Below are positions 7,416 to 15,369 of a stretch of DNA of 20,995 nucleotides, piece after piece. A program made the translations under genes and the position numbers. Below the pieces are notes generated by a model that saw nothing but the letters and a program-made list of their open reading frames with translations, had not been told where the DNA came from and ran no database searches. Source of the stretch: a virus; the IMG/VR virus record IMGVR_UViG_3300006737_000280, positions 1-20,995 of that record. One strand, 5' to 3'. Position 1 is the first letter of the stretch. Each line of letters opens with the position of its first letter.

Positions 7416-7852
7416 TGGCACTCCCTTTAATCTTTTCCATCATTGGCGCGATGGGTGAAATGCAAGCAGGTGCGGCAGCAAAAAAGTCTGCTGACCTAGA
7501 TGCCTTTAATATAGAAACCGATAAAGTAAGAAGTGAGATAGAGACTCGACAGCGCCATGCTGCTAGACGAGAGGCTTACGACAGAAATACTTCTGCTAAT
7601 ATTGCAGCCGTTTATGCTAGCGGAAGGGATGTATCTAGCCGATCTGTTGAAGCTTTTCTTGGGGCGCAAAAAGAAACCTTGGGCAAAGACATTAGAACGT
7701 CTGATCTTATGGGAATGTTCGAGGCTATGAAGTTAAGGCAACAAGCAACAACAGTAAGGGTTGAGGGCAGAGCTAGGCAACAAGCTGCAACAATCTCCGC
7801 GTTTACTACAATCGGCAAAGGCATTGCTGATTATGGCGATTACAAGAAATAG
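7415..7852 (+). CDS. Internal virion protein B (T7 gp14-like)
   Basis: A 145-aa protein, shorter than T7 gp14 (196 aa). After the N-terminal hydrophobic stretch MALPLIFSIIGAMGEMQAG come a long, predominantly helical charged region (residues 20-130) and a terminal segment TIGKGIADYGDYKK. In T7, gp14 is ejected first and forms a pore in the outer membrane, through which the larger gp15 and gp16 pass the DNA. Helical character, size, position before two very large proteins and coupling to the nozzle gene (TAATG, 7413-7417) support this call; sequence similarity to T7 itself is probably low. The hydrophobic N-terminal residues (1-18) are consistent with membrane insertion. Confidence 0.8.
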   Translation: MALPLIFSIIGAMGEMQAGAAAKKSADLDAFNIETDKVRSEIETRQRHAARREAYDRNTSANIAAVYASGRDVSSRSVEAFLGAQKETLGKDIRTSDLMGMFEAMKLRQQATTVRVEGRARQQAATISAFTTIGKGIADYGDYKK

Positions 7853-7863
7853 GAAAATAAGCA

Positions 7864-10800
7864 ATGGCAATGATTAGAGAAAAGCGTGAGTTTAGAATCT
7901 CGCCCATTGGCGTTGCGCGATCATCTTCCGCAGGTCAAATTACTGGCGAGGCAATAGCGCGAAACGCAGCAAAGGCCGAAGCGGTTGCTTATAAAAGAGC
8001 AGTTCAAGATGCTGAAAAACGTGGCATTGATTTAGCTAATGCTTTGTCTGGTGAGCAGGTGATGGCACTTGACCCCTCCACAGGATTGCCAGAAGTTCAC
8101 GAAGGGCCAAAAGGCTTAGGTCGTGTTGCTCAACAGGCTTACCAAAACGTATTGCTTACAAGATTTGAGCAAGAGTTAGGAACTCAAATTGATGGCAAGA
8201 TGAAAGAGCTTGCACTTAAGTACGATCTTAGCCCTTCTGGGTTTAACAAAGCAGCATCAGAATACATTGCGCAAATGGCAAACACTGAAACAAGCACAGT
8301 GTTTAGCAATGAGATTGTAAGAGTTGGTCAGGCTGTAAAGCAGGGGTATGCCCACAATCTTAGCTTAAAGGCTTTAACTAGAGAGAGAGCAGAGCAGGTT
8401 GATGCTTATAATTTAAGAATACAAGAAAGACAGGCTGCATTAGAGATTGCTGCAAGAACAGGCAACACTGAGCAAATTCAGCTTATCCTTAAGCAAGGCG
8501 CTGTTGACGATCAGAATATGGCTAACTCTCAGCTAGTAACTGCTAGCTCAACAAAGCTAAATTCTAAGTTTGACAATGTTGCAATAGCGCGTGGCACTCT
8601 AAGAAGTGTTATTGAGACTGGCAATTTTACTCACATGGAGTTGCTAGAAATCCAGTCAGCCGTTGATATGGGGAACTTAGGCGGTCTTTCAGAAGAAATA
8701 AAAAATGCTCTTGGAAAAGACTTTCAAGATGTTCTTTCTGACCCATCAACCTTCGAGCAGTTTACGCAATATGCCAATGAGTACATGGGGGATGCCGTTG
8801 GCGCTTCTTCGATCAAAGTTACTAAGTCTATTCAGGAAGCGCGTGTTGCTGCAAACTCTGGCAAAAACTCTAATTCTAATATTATGAAAAGCGCAGACGC
8901 TACAGCAAGTGGCGCTGACCCTAGCAGTCTGGTTGATGAAGTTGTTAAAGCTTATAAAGATTCTGTAACTGCACAGCAAGGGGCGGTTATTGCAGGTATG
9001 TCTAACAGTGAATCAAGCGATCTTATGTTAGGCGTTACAAAAAGGGTTAATGGTGTAGCTGATGGGATTCAGCGACATATTGTTAGTCAGCTAACAAGCA
9101 AAGAAGAGATTGTTAATGTTATTCAGTTTTTGAATAACCCAAACGCACAAGGTCTTAAAGGGATACCAAATAACCTACGCGACGATTTAGAAGATTTAGT
9201 GCTTTTAGATAACAAAACTGGTCTTGGTCTCAAGAAAAGCGCGATTACTTTTTTTGAAGGCTTTAAAGATGAAGTGGCCTTTAAAGAAAATAAAATAAAA
9301 AATGATGCAGGGATTCAGCTTTACAGAGATGTAAACGAAGCAATTGACAGCACAATAAGAACAGGTTCTGACGTTGATGGTGTAAACACTTCTTACGCTG
9401 AAACAATGTCTAATATAGAAAGCTCTAAAGCAGACAAGGAAGTAATAGAACGGCAGAAAGCTTCTCTTAATAATGCTGCGGCAACAGCGTATATAAGATT
9501 GGCTATAAACTCTGCGGCAACAGCAGAAATGGCAGAGGCTATGGCGGCTTATGCTAAAGGAATAAAGCCTAGCATTTCACTGCCAGAAAATGTTCGTGAT
9601 GTTTTAGACAAGGCTAGAAGACTTGGCGATGAATCAACGCTAACAACCGCAGCAAATAATAAGTCTCAAGCTAAAATTAAAGATTTAGAAAACAGAACAG
9701 CTTTGAGCGAAATAGATAAGTTGAACTCTGATATTGGTCGTGGAATGGCTGATGCTTCTGACAAGGATAATAGAGAGCATATAGATACCGTTCTTAAGCT
9801 AAAGGATGATTTCTATACAGTTTCTTCTAGCGAACAAGATCAAGGCTTTAAAGCCGTAGGCCAAGTTGTTCTTCCACAGTCATTTGTTAGCCTCCTTGAC
9901 CAAGCCGCAAATGGCAATGTCCCAACAGGGATGATGAATAGATTGCTGTCTCTCTATGCTAATACGTCTACTCAAATTGACAGAAACGGAATAGAAAGCC
10001 TTTCTAATAGTCACTCTGCTTTAGATGCAAATACTAAAGCATTTTGGGACTTAATGTCTTCATATCAACAGCAATCAGATACACCAATTAATGAGGCGCA
10101 GTTTAAGCAGTTTGCTGACTTTTATAAAGAGACCGTACGAGGCGAGGGCTTTGCTACAGTAATGGGTTCTCAGTTGGCTCAATATGCTGCTGAAGAAACA
10201 GGAGGTACAGCTACAAAAAATCAGACTGCAACACCTCTACAGTACCTTCAATCCTTAACTGGCCCAGATGAAAATACTCCAATAAGCGCTGCTATAAGAA
10301 ATACAAAGATGACAGAAATGTTGGAGGCATCTGTCTTTGCTTGGTTCGCTGATCGCGGTGGCGCAAACAAAATAGACATGCCTTTAAAAGATTATGTAAC
10401 GCAGAAAGCAGAAGCACTTTATGTTGAAGACAAAAATGTTTTGCCTGAGTTTGGTGAAACGAAAACAATATACCCTCTCTCTGCTACATTAAGCAGCGAT
10501 CCTAAAGTGCAGGAAATGTTTCTTAATGCAGTAAGAAAAGATTTGCACTTAATGGATAAAGATTTTGGTTGGGCGACTAAAGAGTTTAAGCTTAGACCAG
10601 TTGGGCAAAACCTAGACACAGGCATGACATACGGCGTTATGGTTAAAGGGGATGATGGAGAGTTTTCTCTGTATGAACACTCTGTTGATGTAATGACATA
10701 CAGAGGTTATGACGGTGACAACATCACTGAGACATTTATTGTCCCTGCTTTTATTTCCACCAAAGAAGAAAAGTATTTGAAAAATATAAGGGCTTTGGAA

Positions 10801-11511
10801 TCTTACCAAGAAGAAGCGGCTGTTACTAGAGCCGAAGAAATGTCTCGGATGGAAGAAGCTAGGGAATTATACCCTGCCCGCAGCGTTCAGCTAAAAGAAA
10901 AAATATCAGAAATAAAAGACACTATTGATATAAATGTCTTTAGTAGTTTAACCGATGAGCAAAGAGAAGTGTTTGCTAATCTTACTGACAGCAATGAGCA
11001 AGATTTAGTTGGCGTTACACCAACACCTGAATTTGCTGCTCTTTATGAAGCAATGCAAAATCATTATGATATAAGCAACAATAAGGCTCTAGGGCCATCT
11101 TCTTCAAAGCTGAAGGTCAATGAAGAGTTTGCTAAAGCGACTCAGCTTTTCATGCTTCTGTCTGGTCAAGGCGTAGTGCCAATAAAAGATGTGAACAGGA
11201 TGCTAACTGGTAAGTTCTCTAGCATGGACAATACAGAAGCACAGCTAACAGGCGATGCGCCAGAAGCAGAAGCGCCGCCAGAACCACAGCCTATAGACCT
11301 TGGCCCTTCTATGACTATCTACAACAACCCAACGAACGAAACATATTTAATAAAAATAAAAGGAAAGATCGGTACATTTAGGGTAGATAGCGAAAGTCTG
11401 TCATCTATACCTAGAAGCCAAATAGAAAATGAAAATGTAACGATCAGAGAAGATGATGGCGAGGATTATAAGAAAAGAAGTTCAAGCTATCTTAAAGGGG
11501 TTTTTAAGTAA
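7864..11511 (+). CDS. Large internal virion protein (gp15-like position)
   Basis: A 1215-aa protein, much longer than T7 gp15 (747 aa). It opens MAMIREKREFRISPIGVARS, then is almost wholly helical and charged, with no membrane segments. A proline-rich, acidic linker (PEAEAPPEPQPIDLGP, residues about 1133-1148) separates a small C-terminal beta-like domain (MTIYNNPTNETYLIKIKGK and onward) that ends KRSSSYLKGVFK. In T7, gp15 and gp16 make the trans-envelope DNA conduit; the role is inferred from position and helical character. No enzyme motif is visible. Shine-Dalgarno TAGGA lies 9-10 bases upstream; a second ATG at 7870 is in frame. The stop overlaps the next start (TAATG, 11509-11513). Confidence 0.75.
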   Translation: MAMIREKREFRISPIGVARSSSAGQITGEAIARNAAKAEAVAYKRAVQDAEKRGIDLANALSGEQVMALDPSTGLPEVHEGPKGLGRVAQQAYQNVLLTRFEQELGTQIDGKMKELALKYDLSPSGFNKAASEYIAQMANTETSTVFSNEIVRVGQAVKQGYAHNLSLKALTRERAEQVDAYNLRIQERQAALEIAARTGNTEQIQLILKQGAVDDQNMANSQLVTASSTKLNSKFDNVAIARGTLRSVIETGNFTHMELLEIQSAVDMGNLGGLSEEIKNALGKDFQDVLSDPSTFEQFTQYANEYMGDAVGASSIKVTKSIQEARVAANSGKNSNSNIMKSADATASGADPSSLVDEVVKAYKDSVTAQQGAVIAGMSNSESSDLMLGVTKRVNGVADGIQRHIVSQLTSKEEIVNVIQFLNNPNAQGLKGIPNNLRDDLEDLVLLDNKTGLGLKKSAITFFEGFKDEVAFKENKIKNDAGIQLYRDVNEAIDSTIRTGSDVDGVNTSYAETMSNIESSKADKEVIERQKASLNNAAATAYIRLAINSAATAEMAEAMAAYAKGIKPSISLPENVRDVLDKARRLGDESTLTTAANNKSQAKIKDLENRTALSEIDKLNSDIGRGMADASDKDNREHIDTVLKLKDDFYTVSSSEQDQGFKAVGQVVLPQSFVSLLDQAANGNVPTGMMNRLLSLYANTSTQIDRNGIESLSNSHSALDANTKAFWDLMSSYQQQSDTPINEAQFKQFADFYKETVRGEGFATVMGSQLAQYAAEETGGTATKNQTATPLQYLQSLTGPDENTPISAAIRNTKMTEMLEASVFAWFADRGGANKIDMPLKDYVTQKAEALYVEDKNVLPEFGETKTIYPLSATLSSDPKVQEMFLNAVRKDLHLMDKDFGWATKEFKLRPVGQNLDTGMTYGVMVKGDDGEFSLYEHSVDVMTYRGYDGDNITETFIVPAFISTKEEKYLKNIRALESYQEEAAVTRAEEMSRMEEARELYPARSVQLKEKISEIKDTIDINVFSSLTDEQREVFANLTDSNEQDLVGVTPTPEFAALYEAMQNHYDISNNKALGPSSSKLKVNEEFAKATQLFMLLSGQGVVPIKDVNRMLTGKFSSMDNTEAQLTGDAPEAEAPPEPQPIDLGPSMTIYNNPTNETYLIKIKGKIGTFRVDSESLSSIPRSQIENENVTIREDDGEDYKKRSSSYLKGVFK

Positions 11512-14500
11512 TGGTCGTTAATCCAAACAGTTTTAGGTATGGCAACTTTGACCAGTTAAGCCCTCAAGACTACAGGCAACCCTCTTTCTCAGATACTTTG
11601 TCTGCATCATTCGGCTATACATATGACCCTGCATATGAAGCGTTTCAAAACAGGCGCAGGTTTGGAACTGTTAGGCAAGAAGGTTATAATCCACTAGAAG
11701 ACCTTGGCGAGTATTCTTTACACGCGATGGAGTTGCGCAGCGCTGTTAGTCCAGAGCATATGATTGAGATGAAACGTGGTATAAATGAGTCTCTTGAAAG
11801 ACGCAGAGTGCTTGGCGAATCTTCATTTATCTCTCAGCTTGGCGCAGGTCTGTTTGATCCTCTTAACTTCTTAGCCTTGCCTTTTGGTGGCCCCACATTG
11901 GGCATAGGGCGGTCAGCACTTAGGGTCGGCGCAGGGACAGCAGCAATTCAAGCAGGTGTTGAGGCGGCTTTAATACAGCCATATGATGCTGTGCAAACTA
12001 GCACTGAAAGTGCAGTAAATGTAGCAGGTGCATTTTTGTTTGGCGGTGCGATGGGTGGGGCTGTATCAATCCCTATCACCAAACGCGCTGCTGCTTACAC
12101 AAAGATAAAAAAGTCACTTGAGAATCAAGCCCAAGCGTTAAGGCAAATAGAATATGCTAGCGAACTTAGCGCAGATGACTTTGGTACAATAGGTTCGCCA
12201 GAACTTAGACCGCTATCTGAGGTGGCTGAATCAGATATAAACAAAAAAATAACAGAGCTTACTGCAAAGCAGCAACAGCTTGTTGCGGCGCCAGAAGAGG
12301 TGCAGTTACATTCGGCAACAGAGATTCAGCTAGAAGAAGTAAGCGCAGAGCTTTCTTTGCATAAAAGAGAACATGCAATAAGAAAGCTTGAAAGCGATGG
12401 CTTTGACCAAAGCAAGATGTGGTCGATGGCTGATAATGTTTTTACTGATAGCGGCTTTTATAAATTTGTATCTACGCCGTTTAAAAGGATCATACAGTCA
12501 AACAAAGCCACAGCCTCTATAAAGGAGGCTACAGTAAGGTTAGCAGGTGATGCAGGTATCAACTTAGTAATGAACACCTTCGGCTTTGCTAGCCCCCTTT
12601 CAGTGCATCAGAGAGCTTCTGCAAGGAATGGCCAGTGGGTTAAAGCGCATGACGAGCTTATTCGCTTGTTCCGTGAGGATGTTGGTCTGTCAAATACATC
12701 TCGGCTTGACATTGATCCTGTTCTTGCTTGGCGCTCTCTAACAAACAGAGATGACAGTTATGGTAATTGGCTTAGACGCATAAACGAAAAGCGAACTAAG
12801 AAAGACACCAACCTTAGTGATCTTGAAAAAAGAAGCATTAAGATTGTAGACGAGTTCTTTCAAAAAGCAGAGCGTGAGTTAAACGATGTTGGTTTGATTG
12901 GGTCAACTAAATCAATAACCAATCGTCTAAAGTCTGTTGAGCGACAGCTTCTTGATTTGGAAGATTCTCTAGCAAGAATGGGGGGTGACGCTAAATTTGC
13001 AAAGCTTCGTGAAGAAGACTTAAGCAGAAAAAGATATTTGGAAAGGCAGAAGTCAGAGCTTGAAGCTAGCTTGCAAGCCTTTAGGGATGAGCCGCAAGAA
13101 CTAACAGATAACTTCCTGCCTCGCTTTTGGGATATGGGGGCAATCAAAGCCCGAAGAGGAGAGCTTTTTGAAATATTGTTTAAGCACTACTCTGAGAACC
13201 CTACAATATGGATGTTTCAGAATAATAAATGGGGGCTAGTTCGTCTAAAAACTGACAGGGGTTCTATAGAAAAACGTGTCAATGAAACAATAGATACAAT
13301 TCTTGGCGACAAAAACCCTACAGATGAAGCTAACATTGGCTTTGGTTATGGAAGATCAAAACACTTTCGCCACAGACAAGTAGACATTCCAAATGAATTA
13401 GTCTGGGACTTTATTGTTCAAGACCCTATTGCAATTATGAAGACTTACACTGCGCGAGTTGCTCCACGACTTGAGTTTAGAAAGCAGTTTGGCGGTGACG
13501 TTGATGATGTCGTTTATAAATTAAGAAGAGACATGGTTGCCAAGGGCTTCTCTGAGGATCAGATTAATAAAGACATGAAAGACTTTATGATTCTGTACGA
13601 TAGAATTGCAGGTGCGGTCTTAGACAATCCATCAGCTTTAAGTCAAAGAACAGCATACATAATGAAGGAAGCTGCTTCTTTAAATTATATGGGCGGTGCT
13701 TGGGCTGCTGCTATTCCTGAGTTTGGCAGAATTATTATGGAGCATGACGGTGGCGTTATGGTGAAAGCCATGCAGGGTATGCTTGATAAAGAAGTGTTGG
13801 CTGCGTCTGCTGCGGAAACTCGCATGAGTGGCGAATCTGTTGATATTGTTAAGGGTACTGCTCATGTTCGCTTAGTCGATGACATGGCAAACAATGTAGA
13901 CGCAGGTGAGTTGTGGAATAAAGCTCGAAATGCTTACTATGTTTTAAATGGACTAGGGCCAGTTACGCAAATTAGTAAAATGCTTGATGGCATGGCTAGA
14001 GCGCATACAATTATTGAGCGCTCAGTAAAGCTATCAGAAGGTAAAGCAACAGAGTTTGAAAAAACATGGCTTGCAAGAAACGGCATTAATGATGAAGCCG
14101 CTTTAGAAATAGCAAAAGCGCCTTGGCAAAAATCTGATAGTGGATTGATTTTAGCTAATACTGAGCAATGGCTTGATAGTATTTATGTTCCAGAAATAGA
14201 TGGCAAGCGCGTTAATATTATTGAAGCAAAAGAAGATGGATCGCCTGTTGGCACACAGGGTGTAGGAGCAAATGGTGAAAGCATATATGTTCCTGCTAGA
14301 TATAATGAAAAATCAAATACTATTTTCTTTGATAGAGAATACATTGAGGGCAAGTTTTTTGAAAACAAGGTTTGGTTAAATCCTAGAAGAGAAGGGATTA
14401 AACCTTTAGAAGATGTTTTTAAAACACCTAAATCTTGGTCTAACTTTGTTATGCTGCATGAGATTATGCACACAAGGTTTAGAGCAAAAGACCTTGGGTT

Positions 14501-15299
14501 TAATAAGGAAACTAACGAAGGTTTTATTGGATACGAAAACAAAATTAACGAACTGGCTTTTGCTGAGTGGAAAAAGCAATCAAAAGTACGACAGCAAACA
14601 GTTGGCGATTTTCGCGCTGCACTAAACACTGGAATCCTAAATACAATTATGATGGCAACCCCTGCGGATAGACCAATTATCAGTGATGGCGTTGCTTTTG
14701 TACCGTATCGTATTGCCAAGAAGTTTGGTTACTCGGAAGACAAAAGATATAAAGGTTACTCTCGCATTGAGAATGGCTTCATGGCTTTGCCGTTTCAATT
14801 CTACAGCTATACCCTTGCTAACGTAAACAAGATGGTTGGCGGTATGGCTCACGGTCAAATGAAGAACAGAGTTGTTGGTGTTGCAGCAATGCTTGGCTTG
14901 GGTTACTTGTCTGTTAAAGCAAAGACTCCAGATTTTGTTTGGGAAGAAATGGAATGGAGGGACAGATTTGCTAGGTCTTACGACTCAAGCGGCTTAACAG
15001 CGCTTTACAGTGATTTGTTCTATACCTCTATGCATACAAGCTTGGCGCTTGGTGGACCAAATATAACTAATGGATACTTAAGCCCCAAGTTTCCACAAGA
15101 ACCAAGTATGGCTGATGCAATCACAGGACTTGCAGGTGCAGGGCCATCTATAACTTACGATATTGGAGCAGGTGCGGCTCAATTTGTTTCTGGCGATTAT
15201 GGTGAGGGCGCTAAGAATGTATTTAGGAATCTTCCTTTTACTAGAATGTGGTTCTGGAAAGACGAGATGAATCAAATGACTCGCGCTTGGTCGCAGTAA
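11511..15299 (+). CDS. Internal virion protein D (T7 gp16-like) with an HExxH metalloprotease-like insert
   Basis: A 1262-aa protein, close to T7 gp16 (1318 aa), the main DNA-ejection motor. Residues about 105-185 are Gly/Ala-rich and hydrophobic (AGLFDPLNFLALPFGGPTLG and AGAFLFGGAMGGAVSIPI), able to cross membranes. A long, charged helical part follows. Near the C-terminus the blocks FRAALNTGILNTIM, SRIENGFMALPFQFYS and FRNLPFTRMWFWKDEM are those of large ejection proteins of related phages. Between them, at about residues 885-1030, is a zincin-like segment: IFFDREYIEGKFFENKVW, then HEIMH (H983, E984, H987) and INELAF with E1014 a likely third zinc ligand. There is no lytic transglycosylase motif like the one at the N-terminus of T7 gp16, so peptidoglycan or periplasmic cleavage may be done by this domain instead; that is inference. 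Confidence 0.85.
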   Translation: MVVNPNSFRYGNFDQLSPQDYRQPSFSDTLSASFGYTYDPAYEAFQNRRRFGTVRQEGYNPLEDLGEYSLHAMELRSAVSPEHMIEMKRGINESLERRRVLGESSFISQLGAGLFDPLNFLALPFGGPTLGIGRSALRVGAGTAAIQAGVEAALIQPYDAVQTSTESAVNVAGAFLFGGAMGGAVSIPITKRAAAYTKIKKSLENQAQALRQIEYASELSADDFGTIGSPELRPLSEVAESDINKKITELTAKQQQLVAAPEEVQLHSATEIQLEEVSAELSLHKREHAIRKLESDGFDQSKMWSMADNVFTDSGFYKFVSTPFKRIIQSNKATASIKEATVRLAGDAGINLVMNTFGFASPLSVHQRASARNGQWVKAHDELIRLFREDVGLSNTSRLDIDPVLAWRSLTNRDDSYGNWLRRINEKRTKKDTNLSDLEKRSIKIVDEFFQKAERELNDVGLIGSTKSITNRLKSVERQLLDLEDSLARMGGDAKFAKLREEDLSRKRYLERQKSELEASLQAFRDEPQELTDNFLPRFWDMGAIKARRGELFEILFKHYSENPTIWMFQNNKWGLVRLKTDRGSIEKRVNETIDTILGDKNPTDEANIGFGYGRSKHFRHRQVDIPNELVWDFIVQDPIAIMKTYTARVAPRLEFRKQFGGDVDDVVYKLRRDMVAKGFSEDQINKDMKDFMILYDRIAGAVLDNPSALSQRTAYIMKEAASLNYMGGAWAAAIPEFGRIIMEHDGGVMVKAMQGMLDKEVLAASAAETRMSGESVDIVKGTAHVRLVDDMANNVDAGELWNKARNAYYVLNGLGPVTQISKMLDGMARAHTIIERSVKLSEGKATEFEKTWLARNGINDEAALEIAKAPWQKSDSGLILANTEQWLDSIYVPEIDGKRVNIIEAKEDGSPVGTQGVGANGESIYVPARYNEKSNTIFFDREYIEGKFFENKVWLNPRREGIKPLEDVFKTPKSWSNFVMLHEIMHTRFRAKDLGFNKETNEGFIGYENKINELAFAEWKKQSKVRQQTVGDFRAALNTGILNTIMMATPADRPIISDGVAFVPYRIAKKFGYSEDKRYKGYSRIENGFMALPFQFYSYTLANVNKMVGGMAHGQMKNRVVGVAAMLGLGYLSVKAKTPDFVWEEMEWRDRFARSYDSSGLTALYSDLFYTSMHTSLALGGPNITNGYLSPKFPQEPSMADAITGLAGAGPSITYDIGAGAAQFVSGDYGEGAKNVFRNLPFTRMWFWKDEMNQMTRAWSQ
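14160..14605 (+). other. Zincin-like (HExxH) domain within the internal virion protein D
   Basis: This segment (about residues 884-1032 of the 1262-aa protein) contains the HExxH motif (bases 14457-14471) and a downstream Glu in INELAF, typical of zinc-dependent peptidases of the gluzincin kind. Similar HEIMH domains are inserted in large virion proteins of other marine phages as I recall them. It begins after ANTEQWLDS and ends before VGDFRAALN, where the gp16-like sequence resumes. Confidence 0.6.
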
Positions 15300-15325
15300 T
15301 TTGTCCTAGTCTATTTGTGCGTTGC

Positions 15326-15363
15326 CCTTCTTTGCCTTGTCGTGGGAAAACAGGTCAAAGAGG
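15326..15363 (+). promoter_or_regulatory. Bulged hairpin that pairs the tail-fibre Shine-Dalgarno
   Basis: Bases 15326-15340 pair with 15350-15363 in a stem of about 13 bp interrupted by three single-base bulges (T15329, T15338, T15355), with a 9-nt loop 15341-15349. The 3' arm contains the fibre Shine-Dalgarno AGAGG (15359-15363), 6 bases before ATG 15370, so the fold would reduce initiation. The rest of the 70-base gap 15300-15369 shows no clear promoter or T-tract. Confidence 0.4.
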
Positions 15364-15369
15364 TGACAC

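Noticed and set aside
14183-14719. 178-aa minus-strand open frame
   Set aside because: It is fully inside the 1262-aa ejection protein, has low-complexity hydrophobic composition and no supporting start signal.
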